A DNA stretch of 64,000 bases from Lachnospiraceae bacterium (GCA_018384375.1 JAHAYJ010000006.1:32199-96198), one strand, 5' to 3'. Shown: positions 16,917-26,620, counted from the stretch's first letter. Notes: a model not told the origin generated them from the letters alone. A program made the numbers and translations.

Positions 16917-19541
16917 ATGCTATTCTTATTTGAGGCGGTAAATATAGTAGCAATTCTGCTTATGGTCTTCATGCTGGTAGTCATATTGAGACAACAGCCG
17001 TCTAAGGCGCAGACGGCATTTGTTCTGTATGACATTTTTACCATCATATTTATTGTGGGGATCTATCTGGAGCAGATTCATTCCGATACGATCGGAGAGG
17101 CCTTGAGTGGTCTCTGTGTGCAATATGTGGGACAAGCCGGTTTCCTTATGGCACTTTTGTGGTTCGCTTCCGTATTTGCCCGCTGCGCTATTCCGAAATG
17201 GGTATATGGATTGGAAGCAGTGATCAATACAGCTGTGCTGGTTGGTGTCTTTACAGCGGAATTTCATCCCTATTTTTATACACATATGGAAATCCTCACG
17301 GACGGTATGTACAATCGGATCGAAGTGGATGGTGGTGTCCTATGGTGTCTTCATTATCTTCACTTTGGGGCAGTTATTTTAACAATACTGATTCTCTGTG
17401 CGGCAAGATACAAAAAAAGTTCGTCTGTTCAGAAAAAGAGGATCCTCTATGTGAGTGTGGGAATCGGTGTGTTAGTGGCAGAACTGATTTTAAAAGGTGC
17501 AGGCGTGTTTGGCAGCTATAATCCTGTAGTGATTGCCATGGCTGTATCCATGTTCTGCCTAATGATGGCGATAGTAAGGTATGGATATTTTGGCTCTCTT
17601 CATGCAGCGGTTGACAATGCTTTTAATCATGGAAATGAGGGACTGATCATTCTGGATGACGATGACAAGGTTGCGTTTGTAAATCGCAGAATGGAGGAAC
17701 TGTTTCCGGATATTTGTGAAGGGGATCCCATCAGCGGACAGAAGGAAATTACGGAGATTATGGAGGAAGATCATCTTCTCAACAGGGATGGTGTCACCTA
17801 TGAGCTTCGCATGGAGGATATTATTGAACACGGGGAAAAGAATGGCTGTATGCTGTGGCTGATCGACCAGACCCAGACGATCCGGACCATGCAGCAGCTT
17901 CGGGAGGCTGATGAGGCAAAGACACAGTTTTTGATGAAGGTCAGTCACGAACTTCGTACGCCTATGAATACTATGCTTGGCATGAATGAAATGATTCTGC
18001 GGGAAAGCAGCGAGAGAAGCATTCAGGATTACGCAAAGGAGATTAAAGATGCAGGGGAGCAGATGCTGTCCCTGATCGATGAGGTCTTAGAAACATCAAG
18101 ACTCAAAAGCGGTAAAGCTACTATTTCAGAAGCCCCGTACTGTATTGGAGAGGTTCTGCAAAGAGCCGAGGAAATGATACGGCCACAGGCTGACAAAAAA
18201 GGATTGACTTTTTCGGTAGAGACGGACACGGAATTGACAAAAGAAGACCTGTTCCTGTGTGGAGATCGTGTACATCTTCTTCAGATATTAACAAACCTTC
18301 TCTCTAACGCCGTTAAATATACGGACAGAGGACACATTCTGCTGAAAGCAAAAACAGGGTTCATAGCAGAGAAGAAAGCGCTGGTACTGCAGATTTCCGA
18401 CACCGGAATCGGAATCCGGAAGGAGGAGAAGGAACAGATTTTTGAGAACTTTGGCCGTGGAAGTAATACCGGAGGCAAAGACGGAATGGGGCTTGGCCTT
18501 GCGATTGTGAAGCAGCTGGTTGAGGAGATGGGCGGAAGTATCTCTGTGGACAGTAATCTGGGAAAAGGAAGTACCTTTTGTTTATTACTGCCGTATCATG
18601 AGGCGACACCGGAGGAATTGACAGCATGGAAGGAGAAAGAAAAGACAGACAGGTCCTATGCTTCCGGCACAGGAAAGGATTCCTCTCCGGATTTCCATAC
18701 AAAGACGATTCTTGCGGTGGACGACAACGAGCGCAATCTAATGGTGCTGACCTATCTGCTGAGACGGACAAAGGCACAGATAGAGACAGTAACAGACGGG
18801 CAGGCAGCTGTTGAAGCCTGTGCCCGCAAGCGTTATGACCTGATTCTTTTGGATCATATGATGCCGGAGATGGACGGGATAGAGACACTGCACCGGATTC
18901 GGGAGGATGGGGGCGGTCTTAACCGGGACACGGATGTCATTGCCCTTACCGCAAATGCCGCATCAGGAGCAGAACAGATGTATCTTATGGAGGGCTTCGC
19001 TGACTATCTCGCAAAACCCATTGACCCGGGAAAATTGGAACAGATGCTGATTCACTATTTTACTACAGGGAACAGAGAAAATGCATCGGAGGTCAATGAA
19101 GATGCAGTACCGGATGATATCTCCCGGTTGCGGCAGTTGGAACAATATGGGATTCTTATGGATAAGGGAATGTATTATGCGGATAACGACGTAACGTTTT
19201 ATATGGAATTGCTGGATTTGTTTGCCGGGCAGCAGGAGGAAAGGCAAAAAAAGCTAGAAGCTGTCCGGGATAGCATTGTCCGGCAGATTGACAGACGGGA
19301 GACAGAGCAGAAAACTCTTTGGAATACCTGGGTAGTATCATTCCATGGACTGAAAGGGGAGGCAAGAGGAATCGGAGCTTCGGACCTGGGCGAATATTTC
19401 TATCAGATGGAGCTGGCCGGCCGGGAAAAGGATCTGAAAAAAATACAGGAGATATACCCTGTTGTTTTGGAAGAATGGAAAAGAGTGACGGAAGGGATTA
19501 AGACTGTTATACAGGGAGGAAAAGGAACCGGTGAGGGATGA
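16917..19541 (+). CDS. Hybrid sensor histidine kinase with receiver and Hpt domains
   Basis: 874 residues. Seven or so N-terminal membrane helices (about 1-220, 7TM histidine-kinase sensor type), a short PAS-like segment (about 235-320, IILDDDDKVAFVNRRMEELF), HisKA with phospho-histidine in VSHELRTPMN (about 343), and an ATPase domain with LLSNAVKYTD, DTGIGIRKEEK and GLGLAIVKQL. A receiver follows with DDNERN and phospho-aspartate in LILLDHMMPEMDG (about 645), then a C-terminal Hpt domain with FHGLKGEARGIGA (about 810). A full phosphorelay in one chain needs an external receiver with output; none lies nearby. The 3' end overlaps birA by 11 bases. Confidence 0.93.
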   Translation: MLFLFEAVNIVAILLMVFMLVVILRQQPSKAQTAFVLYDIFTIIFIVGIYLEQIHSDTIGEALSGLCVQYVGQAGFLMALLWFASVFARCAIPKWVYGLEAVINTAVLVGVFTAEFHPYFYTHMEILTDGMYNRIEVDGGVLWCLHYLHFGAVILTILILCAARYKKSSSVQKKRILYVSVGIGVLVAELILKGAGVFGSYNPVVIAMAVSMFCLMMAIVRYGYFGSLHAAVDNAFNHGNEGLIILDDDDKVAFVNRRMEELFPDICEGDPISGQKEITEIMEEDHLLNRDGVTYELRMEDIIEHGEKNGCMLWLIDQTQTIRTMQQLREADEAKTQFLMKVSHELRTPMNTMLGMNEMILRESSERSIQDYAKEIKDAGEQMLSLIDEVLETSRLKSGKATISEAPYCIGEVLQRAEEMIRPQADKKGLTFSVETDTELTKEDLFLCGDRVHLLQILTNLLSNAVKYTDRGHILLKAKTGFIAEKKALVLQISDTGIGIRKEEKEQIFENFGRGSNTGGKDGMGLGLAIVKQLVEEMGGSISVDSNLGKGSTFCLLLPYHEATPEELTAWKEKEKTDRSYASGTGKDSSPDFHTKTILAVDDNERNLMVLTYLLRRTKAQIETVTDGQAAVEACARKRYDLILLDHMMPEMDGIETLHRIREDGGGLNRDTDVIALTANAASGAEQMYLMEGFADYLAKPIDPGKLEQMLIHYFTTGNRENASEVNEDAVPDDISRLRQLEQYGILMDKGMYYADNDVTFYMELLDLFAGQQEERQKKLEAVRDSIVRQIDRRETEQKTLWNTWVVSFHGLKGEARGIGASDLGEYFYQMELAGREKDLKKIQEIYPVVLEEWKRVTEGIKTVIQGGKGTGEG

Positions 19542-20361
19542 ATTGTCTGCGGATTTTATTGCGGGAAAACTGAAGGAGCGTGGAATCTTACTGGCAGTGC
19601 AGGTAGAGAAAACAGTAGATTCCACCAACAATGTACTGAAGAGCTATGCTGCAGCAGGAGAAAGCCGCGATCTGGTTCTTCTTTCGGAAGAGCAGAGTGC
19701 AGGGAGAGGCCGCAGAGGGCGTTCCTTTTTTTCTCCGGAAGGAACCGGGATTTATTTAAGCCTGCTGCTTCATCCTGATGTGACGCCGGAAGAGAGTACC
19801 ATGCTGACTACGCTTACAGCAGCTGCGGCCGCCGTTGCAATTGAGGCTGTCACAGGAGTGGAGACACAGATCAAGTGGGTCAATGATGTCTTTGTGCGAG
19901 GAAAAAAGATTGCGGGAATTCTGACAGAAGCTTCTCTGGAACCGGGGAAAAGCTCACCGGAGTACGTGGTGGTCGGGATCGGATTTAATCTTTATATGCC
20001 GGAGGATGGGTTTCCGGAGGAATTGCGGGAGGTGGCAGGATCCATACTGGAGAGCAGTAAGCATCTTAAAAATTTAAGAAACCGTCTTGCCGCAAAATTT
20101 CTGATCAGCTTCATGGAATATTACCGGACCTTTCCGGGCAGGAGCTATCTGGAGGAATACAGAAGACGCTGCTTTGCGATCGGAAGACGCGTGCGGATAC
20201 TGGAACCGGAGGGAGCCCCCGGAAAAAGTGCAGAAAGAGCCGGCCTTGGCAGGGAATACGCAAAGGTGCTGGGAATTGATGAGGAATGTCATCTGCAGGT
20301 ACAGTATGATGACGGGACTGTAGAACTGCTTTCCGGCGGTGAGATCAGTATCAGATTGTGA
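19531..20361 (+). CDS. birA: Biotin-protein ligase without DNA-binding domain
   Basis: 276 residues from a GTG start. Makes biotinyl-AMP and transfers biotin to carboxylase carrier proteins. The catalytic core is complete: TVDSTNNVLK, SEEQSAGRGRRGRSFFSPEGTGIY and IKWVNDVFVRGKKIAGIL, plus a C-terminal SH3-like domain (VQYDDGTVELLSGGEIS). Bifunctional BirA proteins begin with a winged helix of 60 or more residues; here only about 25 residues precede the core, and the upstream DNA codes for the kinase. It is therefore a class I (non-regulatory) ligase. The 11-base overlap with the kinase gene implies cotranscription. Confidence 0.92.
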   Translation: MRDELSADFIAGKLKERGILLAVQVEKTVDSTNNVLKSYAAAGESRDLVLLSEEQSAGRGRRGRSFFSPEGTGIYLSLLLHPDVTPEESTMLTTLTAAAAAVAIEAVTGVETQIKWVNDVFVRGKKIAGILTEASLEPGKSSPEYVVVGIGFNLYMPEDGFPEELREVAGSILESSKHLKNLRNRLAAKFLISFMEYYRTFPGRSYLEEYRRRCFAIGRRVRILEPEGAPGKSAERAGLGREYAKVLGIDEECHLQVQYDDGTVELLSGGEISIRL

Positions 20362-20386
20362 TCAGCATTTCGGGATGGAGGAAGAA

Positions 20387-21331
20387 ATGGAGATTTATTT
20401 TGCGCCCCTTGAGGGAATCACGGGATATCTATACCGGAATGCGTTTCATGAAACCTTTGACTGCGGGATATCCAAGTATTTCACGCCTTTTATTGCAGTG
20501 AACCGGAACGGGCTGACCAAATCCAGAGAGCTGGAGGATCTGAGAGCAGAGCACAATCAGGGAATGCGGGTGGTTCCGCAGCTTCTTGGCAATAATGGAA
20601 AGGAAACAGCCTCCTACATCCATCGGCTTAAAGAGATGGGGTATCCGGAGGTAAATTTAAATCTGGGGTGTCCCTACCAGACGGTGGTTTCCAAAGGAAA
20701 GGGCGCAGGGCTTTTGCAGGATACGGACAAACTGAACAGATTTTTGGAGGAGGTGTTTGCAGAAGCAGACACTTCTGTGTCGGTTAAAACCAGGATCGGT
20801 ATGAAGAATCCGGAGGAGTTTGAAGAAATCCTGGAGATTTACAATCAGTATCCTCTATCGGAACTGATCATTCATCCAAGAGTGCGGGAGGATCTTTACG
20901 GGAATCACCCCAATATGGAGGTGTTTCGCATGGCGGTGGAAAAGAGCAGAGCGCCGCTTTGTTATAATGGAGATCTTTTTACGGTAAGGGATTATCATAG
21001 CTTTACGGATGCTTTCCCGGAGATTCAAAGGGTCATGCTGGGGCGAGGGCTGCTTGCCAATCCAGGACTTTTAGGGGAAATTTTGATAGGAAAAACGGCA
21101 GATAAGGGGACGCTTCAGTCTTTTCATGACAGAATTTATGAGGACTATCAAAGGATCATGTCGGGGGATACCAACACGCTGTTTAGGATGAAGGAGCTAT
21201 GGAATTATATGCAGTTTTCATTTGAAGGCAGCGAGAAGTATGTGAAAAGGATTCGCAAAGCCAGGAATGGTTCGGAGTACCGGAGCGCAGTGAAGGCATT
21301 GTTTGCCGGATGTGCGTTGCTAATCAGATAA
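20387..21331 (+). CDS. tRNA-dihydrouridine synthase
   Basis: About 314 residues. FMN-dependent reduction of uridines in tRNA D-loops. The family signature with catalytic cysteine is NLGCPYQTVVSKGKGAGLL near residue 85; the N-terminal YFAPLEGITGYLYRNAF and the FMN-phosphate segments IHPRVREDLYG, YNGDLFTV and MLGRGLLANPGL are present. ATG 20387 is preferred over 20339 because GGAGGAAG lies six bases ahead and the protein then begins at the conserved APLEG block. The short-form sequence resembles DusA/B-like proteins of clostridia; subtype not assigned. Confidence 0.9.
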   Translation: MEIYFAPLEGITGYLYRNAFHETFDCGISKYFTPFIAVNRNGLTKSRELEDLRAEHNQGMRVVPQLLGNNGKETASYIHRLKEMGYPEVNLNLGCPYQTVVSKGKGAGLLQDTDKLNRFLEEVFAEADTSVSVKTRIGMKNPEEFEEILEIYNQYPLSELIIHPRVREDLYGNHPNMEVFRMAVEKSRAPLCYNGDLFTVRDYHSFTDAFPEIQRVMLGRGLLANPGLLGEILIGKTADKGTLQSFHDRIYEDYQRIMSGDTNTLFRMKELWNYMQFSFEGSEKYVKRIRKARNGSEYRSAVKALFAGCALLIR

Positions 21332-21345
21332 AAAATTTTTATTTA

Positions 21346-21373
21346 TGCAACCTTTTACCGAGGTCACAGGTAT
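21346..21373 (+). promoter_or_regulatory. ECF-sigma-type promoter
   Basis: TGCAACCTTTT (from 21346) followed 17 bases after TGCAAC by GGTAT (21369-21373) matches the general AAC / CGTA-like pattern of Firmicute ECF sigma promoters (SigM/SigV class). It lies ahead of the lipoprotein-sigma-anti-sigma operon, so autoregulation by the sigma factor encoded at 22772 is a reasonable inference. Confidence 0.45.
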
Positions 21374-21417
21374 TATAGATAGAAGCACAAAAAAATGGAG
21401 AGGATGGAGACAAACCA

Positions 21418-22713
21418 ATGAAAAAATTTCAGAACAAACTTTATCTTTGTGTAATGATGCTTTGCATGGCGATGATGTTTTCTGCCTGAGGCAGCGCTAC
21501 AGACATTGTAAAGGACACCTTAAAGAAACAGGCAGAGGATAAGGCAGAAAAAGGTGAAGAGCCTGTAGAAGGTGATGGGGAAGAGAGCGAAGAGGCCAAG
21601 AATGCAGAAGAGGAAGCTGATTCAGAGGAAAAGAACAAGGATGGCGTTCCGGTTCTCGGTCAGGAAAATATCAAGGATTATGAAGGGTTTACTTATCTGT
21701 ATTGTGAGGAACTCAGAACCCAGTCAGAGGAAAATAAAGAGACTGGCAAGATGGAAAATAAATCGCTTCAGGTGTTTATTCCCCAGGCTGATTATGTGTA
21801 TGTAAACATGGACTATGCAAATGTAGATAAACTGGGAGTAACCCTCAGAGTCGAATTGGAGCCGTCGATCCGCTATGATGCCGAAGATTACCTTACCTAT
21901 GAAAATCTTCAGTATTATGTGGAAGAGCAGTTCGATCCTTTTTACACAAACCAGTATAAGGATGTTGTGATAAGTGATGTAGAGGAAATAGACAGGGACA
22001 CTGCACGCATGACGGTAGAGAGCTGTTACTATAATGAATATGCTGACAGTTACAGTCCTGTTTTCAATACCTACTATCTGACAAAGCTTGAAAATGACTG
22101 TACGGTTCTTGTGGAAATGAGTATCAACGGGGAGGATGTTACAGGAAAGACACCTGAACTGCTTGAGGAACTGGAAGCATTCTATGGATTCAAGATCGAT
22201 TGGGACAAGGAAAGAGCAGACAAGAAGGTAGAGGACTTCCTTGCATCAGGCGGCGACAGCACCGTTTCAACCGGTTATGTCATGTTTGAACTTCCGGAAG
22301 GCTGGAGTAAGGATACAGATGCAAGTCAATATGATACCCCTGTATATGCCCCCGGCGGAGATGCTGAATTTGCAGGTTGTTTCGTATCTTTACAGGAAGA
22401 GTATGCAGGATATGAAGCATTCAAGGGCGTTCAGAACAGCACAGATGAGCTGGTAGACCTGGTACAGTCTTACCTTGATGAGGAAGGATTGAAGGCGGAG
22501 GTCAGCGCTTACGGTGATACCTGTCTGGGAACAGCAATTCTTTCTGTCATGGAAATAGAAGACGCGGATGTAGGAACTGCAGTCTTCCATATTTATTGGG
22601 TCTTTGACGACAGCTATATGTACAGGATTTCAGCAGTGGCGATCGGCGACGCAACGGAGAATCCGTTTGCTGTAGCAGAAGGAATTTTGAAGAACGGTCA
22701 GGTACCGAACTAG
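21418..22713 (+). pseudogene. Lipoprotein with TGA at the lipobox cysteine
   Basis: One frame of 431 codons is broken only by TGA at 21487-21489. It starts at ATG 21418 behind GGATGGAG. The signal peptide (LCVMMLCMAMMFSA) runs straight into the TGA, and the next residues are GSATD, so the stop stands exactly where a lipobox cysteine (FSA-C-GS) is expected. After it comes an acidic, low-complexity linker, then a folded C-terminal domain of about 320 residues (from VYVNMDYANVDKLGV; two similar beta-rich halves) that I do not recognise. One base change of TGC or TGT would explain it. Restart at 21751 would yield a cytosolic fragment. It belongs to the ECF sigma operon. Confidence 0.8.
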
Positions 22714-22771
22714 CCAAAAGTTTCCCTATCATGTATAATAAATAGTACGATTACATGCTGGGGGATTCCAA

Positions 22772-23272
22772 ATGGCAAAAGAGGAAGAAATTACAGCGGA
22801 TGGTGCCATTGAACGGTATGCGGATATGGTGTACCGGCTGGCACTGTCCCAGATGAAGAACAGGACAGATGCAGACGATTTATTTCAGGAGGTTTTTGTA
22901 CGTCTGGTCAGTCATATACAGGAGCTGCAGTCATGGGACCATGTGAAGGCATGGTTGCTTAAGGTGACAGCGAACTGTGCAAAAAAGCATTTTGAACAGT
23001 ATTGGAATAAGAATGTTTCATTTATAGAAGAACCGGAACAAATGGTGGATGCTAACGGCAGCTATTGAATGGAGGAGGAACATCCTGTGAGGGCTGCTGT
23101 TGGGTTATTGCCGCCAAAATACCGGATGGTGATACATCTCTTTTACTTTGAACAAATATCGATTGCGGAAATAGCGCAGCTGACAGAACAGAAGGAAAGC
23201 ACTGTTAAGTCACAGCTATTCAGAGCACGGGAGATGCTGAAGGAGACATTAAAAGGAGATCCCGATTTATGA
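22772..23272 (+). pseudogene. ECF sigma factor split by an in-frame TGA
   Basis: 166 codons in one frame, with TGA at 23066-23068 and an ATG immediately after it. Part one (98 residues) has sigma region 2 (RYADMVYRLALSQMKNRTDA, DADDLFQEVFVRLV, VKAWLLKVTANCAKKHF). Part two (67 residues) has region 4 (LPPKYRMVIHLFYFEQISI, IAQLTEQKESTVKSQLFRAR). The break lies in the flexible linker. The second ATG has no ribosome site of its own, but a TGA-ATG junction can allow reinitiation. It may be a nonsense mutant, a base-call error, or a two-piece sigma. The next gene overlaps by four bases (ATGA) and looks like its anti-sigma factor. Confidence 0.8.
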
Positions 23273-23820
23273 TAGAGCAATACCGAAAGGACGTATCGCA
23301 GATTCACGCATCATCTGAGCTGATACAGAGAACCAGAACGGCAATGAAGCAGGAAGAGGAGCGACTTAAGGAAGAGGAGGACGCGGCAGATCCTAAGAAG
23401 CCCGGGAAAAGGAATCCTTATGGTTTTTCGGCATGGAGGATTGCCATTCCTTTGTCAGCGGTGGCAGCAGCATTGTTTTTGGTGATTGTCCCGGGTGTGA
23501 TTCATAAAGGTGCCACACAGGAAGATATCCAGATTCAAATGGCTGTTCCGCTGGGACAGAAGGAGGAGCAGCAGCCTGTAAGCATAGAGAATGGGAGCAA
23601 TCAGCCAATTGAACTGACAGAAGTAGCAAGGATGCCTGCAGAATTTGCAGATGCAGAAAAAATAGAAAAGGATGGGGCAGTTTACTATATACTTCGGGGG
23701 GAATCCACAGATGAGTGGAAGGCTTATGCTAAGATAAAGGGAAAAAAGTATCTGCTCTGTGGTAAAGCGGCTGGGAAAGAGGATTTTCTGAACCGGATAG
23801 AGGCTTTGCTTTTCGGATAA
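23269..23820 (+). CDS. Putative membrane anti-sigma factor
   Basis: 183 residues. A cytosolic helical N-terminus (residues 1-60, with QIHASSELIQRTRTAMKQEE, the form seen in clostridial ECF anti-sigma proteins), one membrane helix (about 62-80, IAIPLSAVAAALFLVIVPG) and an extracytoplasmic domain of about 100 residues with DGAVYYILRGESTDEWKAY. It starts by ATGA overlap with the sigma gene, the usual arrangement for a sigma/anti-sigma pair. No zinc-binding HxxxCxxC motif is seen. Role inferred from context and layout. Confidence 0.65.
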   Translation: MIEQYRKDVSQIHASSELIQRTRTAMKQEEERLKEEEDAADPKKPGKRNPYGFSAWRIAIPLSAVAAALFLVIVPGVIHKGATQEDIQIQMAVPLGQKEEQQPVSIENGSNQPIELTEVARMPAEFADAEKIEKDGAVYYILRGESTDEWKAYAKIKGKKYLLCGKAAGKEDFLNRIEALLFG

Positions 23821-23835
23821 TAAGAACATTTTAGA

Positions 23836-23867
23836 AAGGCGGACAAAGGAAACTTTTGTACCGCCTT
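23836..23867 (+). terminator. Terminator after the sigma operon
   Basis: AAGGCGG (23836-23842) pairs with CCGCCTT (23861-23867), and the inner ACAAAGG with CTTTTGT. The T-run after it is weak (CTGATTT), so read-through into the next gene is possible. Confidence 0.55.
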
Positions 23868-23895
23868 CTGATTTAATAAGGAATGGGAACACAGG

Positions 23896-26529
23896 ATGAA
23901 ATTTGAAAACGATCATATACGGATTATTATTGAAAAAAAGCAGCTCACGGAAGAACAGAAGGAAGCATGCAGGGTAAGGAGAAAGAAACGGCTGCCGTAC
24001 GCTGCAGTAGCAATTGCTCTGGTGACTGCGATCCTGGCAGGGGCACTTTATGCACATTCCCGTAAACCGACAGCAGAAGCAGATCTGGCAGCTGCAGATG
24101 TCGGGGAGGATGCAACGACCGAAATAAAGACGGATACGGGCAGTGAGCAGGAAACGGAAACTGCTGAAGCAGACAGTGGGAAAAATGGAGAGGACGAAGA
24201 AGCGATAGAAGGCGTTTATGTCGATTCTGCAAGGCTGGCCTCCTCCATTATCGATAAGTACAAGGATCAGAGTCCCTTTGGGTACACCTATGGGGATCCC
24301 ATTGAGGAGCTTAAGCGTGACCAGAATATTGAACTTCAGCTGGGCTATGATGCCATGTCCCTTGAGAATGTGGATTACTGGTATCAGATATACGGAATTT
24401 ATCAGGATCCGGAGCTGACACAGAGAGTCCAGGGCTCTGATTACCTCTGGGATGAAGAAAGCAAGATACTGAGTATTACGCCGCCCAGCTATTCCATTAA
24501 CAAAATAGGAACCGGGAATCTGGGTACAGACGTTGTAAATGAGTATGATCACTCCAAAAATTTCCTTTTTGATAAGAGCGATAAGGAGGACTGGGGAAAT
24601 CTTGGAACCCTGTATCTGGCATGCTACTATGATCCCCAGACAGGAGATAAGCTGGAAACACCCACTGTCAGCATAATTACACGGGAGGGTGAGCTTTCGG
24701 ACACGCCGAGACTGAGCTATTCCATTTTGGAGGATGGAAGGCCGGAGTTTTCCTGGACGCCTGTGGAGGGAGCTGAGCGGTATCTGATCTGCCAGGTGAC
24801 CTACAGCAGGGAGAAGGGTTATGGGACGACGATGTTTACCCTGGATTCCACGACAGATACGACATGGACGACACAGGCTCCGGAATATGGCAGCTATCAG
24901 TCCATGAATGTGGAATTTAAAACCTTCCGTGTCAGTGAGGATGACTGGAAGGATGAAACAAATTATGAGCTATACAAGGATAAATATGAGCCTGACCAGG
25001 TAGCCTATAAGGATACTACTTATGGGGAGGAAGGAATTGTTGTGATTGCCATCAGCAAGGATGGCACTTCCATGGTAAGCAACAGTTTTCTTGACAGCGA
25101 GATAGCGCCGAACCTTCCCCAGGCGATTGCTTATCATGCAGAGAAGGAGAATGGGTTCCAATATCAATATGAAGATGTTAAGGAGCTTCCGGCTTATGAT
25201 TATGTAGTCATGTGTGACGGCATTACCAACAGAAAGCTGATTGATTACCATACGGAGGAAGCGGAGGTAGTCACGGAGCGTTTCCTTGAGACCGATGAGG
25301 AAGGAAAGCTTGTAAATGGAACGCAGGTTGTCTGTCTGAATATTCCTTATGTGGTGGAGGGAACCCCTTTTTCCTACAGCATGCAGATCCTGGACTATGA
25401 TGAGAGCCGGCTCGATGAGGACCTAAAGTTCCTTGAGGACAGAGAGAGCGGGCTGCGCAAAAAGTCCGGCGATGTGACTCCCGGTGTTTCCACGGATATG
25501 GAAGATACCAGCGGTGAGGAGGCTGAAGATGTTCAGGTCCGGCAGGTGGAGGATACCCCAATTTTTGCAAGCAGTGCCCTGTCAGAGTATCTTGCAGCGA
25601 GTATGCTTGGTGGAGCAACCTACATTGATCTTTCCGATTTTCCTGAGGCAAAAGATATTTCCTATACGGATGATGCACTGCTGGAGGCATATTTTCAAAA
25701 TCCACTGATCCTTGGAATTGACGGATATCGTGTCAACCGCAAGGGAACTGCAATCAAAGTATCCTATGAAAATTCTGCTGTGGAGCAGGCAAGAAAGCAG
25801 GAGGAAATCAAGGCTAAGGTGGCAGAAATCATTCCGCAGATCATCACAGAGAAGATGACGGACGACGAGAAGGAGCTGGCAATCAACAAATATCTGTGTG
25901 ATACCATTGTTTATGATGAGGATGCCCTGAAAAATGCCGAGGAAAATAATTATGAGTATGCAGATGAAAGATTTAATGATTCCTTTACTGCTTATGGAGC
26001 TCTGATCAACGGCAAATGTGTCTGTGCAGGTTATTCGGCTGCCTTTAAGCTGCTGGCAGATGCAGCGGGTCTGGAATCCATTGTTGTCACCGGTTTCCTG
26101 GACGGCAGTCTTTCCCATGCATGGAATAAAGTGAAAATCGATGATGAATGGCAGATTGTGGATGTGACGAACAATGATAATGAATACCTCAGCAATGCCC
26201 TTCTGAATCTACCGTCCTATGTGGGAGACAGGGTACTGGTCGAGGATAAGGATTTTATGATCGATAAGGAGATCAAAAATTATACAGGCAGCAGTGAGGA
26301 ATATGAATACTATCATATGACAGACAGCTACTTCCCGGCAAAGGAGATTGCCAGGGAACTGGCAGCTGATCTTGCGGATGACGGGGAAGCTACCCTGCGC
26401 ACGGATTATGAGCTGAATGATGAGGAATTCTATCAGATCACAGATGAAATTTATGAAATCATGGGAAGTGACATCGACTTGTACGGATACTATTGGATCG
26501 GAGTGATTTATCTGACCACGCAGGGATAA
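23896..26529 (+). CDS. Membrane-anchored transglutaminase-like surface protein
   Basis: 877 residues. A short cytosolic N-terminus, one membrane helix (about 37-55, AAVAIALVTAILAGALYA), an acidic linker, a beta-rich region including a fibronectin-type stretch (PRLSYSILEDGRPEFSWTPV), and a transglutaminase-like domain at about 640-780. Triad candidates: cysteine in NGKCVCAGYSAAFKLLADAAG, histidine in LSHAWNKVKID, aspartate in WQIVDVTNND. Such domains act as proteases or crosslinkers of surface proteins. It follows the ECF sigma operon and shares its envelope theme, so it may be a target of that sigma factor. The substrate is unknown. Confidence 0.8.
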   Translation: MKFENDHIRIIIEKKQLTEEQKEACRVRRKKRLPYAAVAIALVTAILAGALYAHSRKPTAEADLAAADVGEDATTEIKTDTGSEQETETAEADSGKNGEDEEAIEGVYVDSARLASSIIDKYKDQSPFGYTYGDPIEELKRDQNIELQLGYDAMSLENVDYWYQIYGIYQDPELTQRVQGSDYLWDEESKILSITPPSYSINKIGTGNLGTDVVNEYDHSKNFLFDKSDKEDWGNLGTLYLACYYDPQTGDKLETPTVSIITREGELSDTPRLSYSILEDGRPEFSWTPVEGAERYLICQVTYSREKGYGTTMFTLDSTTDTTWTTQAPEYGSYQSMNVEFKTFRVSEDDWKDETNYELYKDKYEPDQVAYKDTTYGEEGIVVIAISKDGTSMVSNSFLDSEIAPNLPQAIAYHAEKENGFQYQYEDVKELPAYDYVVMCDGITNRKLIDYHTEEAEVVTERFLETDEEGKLVNGTQVVCLNIPYVVEGTPFSYSMQILDYDESRLDEDLKFLEDRESGLRKKSGDVTPGVSTDMEDTSGEEAEDVQVRQVEDTPIFASSALSEYLAASMLGGATYIDLSDFPEAKDISYTDDALLEAYFQNPLILGIDGYRVNRKGTAIKVSYENSAVEQARKQEEIKAKVAEIIPQIITEKMTDDEKELAINKYLCDTIVYDEDALKNAEENNYEYADERFNDSFTAYGALINGKCVCAGYSAAFKLLADAAGLESIVVTGFLDGSLSHAWNKVKIDDEWQIVDVTNNDNEYLSNALLNLPSYVGDRVLVEDKDFMIDKEIKNYTGSSEEYEYYHMTDSYFPAKEIARELAADLADDGEATLRTDYELNDEEFYQITDEIYEIMGSDIDLYGYYWIGVIYLTTQG

Positions 26530-26592
26530 GCAAGAGTAAGCAATATTTGATAAGTAATCCGTTTGAATTGAAAAGCAATTTTGAGAAAAATG

Positions 26593-26620
26593 CCCTATAC
26601 TGATGTCAGTATAGGGTATT
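26593..26620 (+). terminator. Terminator before the esterase gene
   Basis: CCCTATACTG (26593-26602) pairs with CAGTATAGGG (26607-26616) and is followed by TATTTT. An earlier in-frame ATG-less start at 26581 for the next gene would run through it and is rejected. Confidence 0.8.

Noticed and set aside
21487..21530. Selenocysteine insertion at the lipobox TGA
   Set aside because: No adequate SECIS-like stem-loop follows, and a lipid-modified selenocysteine has no precedent; a nonsense change is simpler. Kept only as a check.
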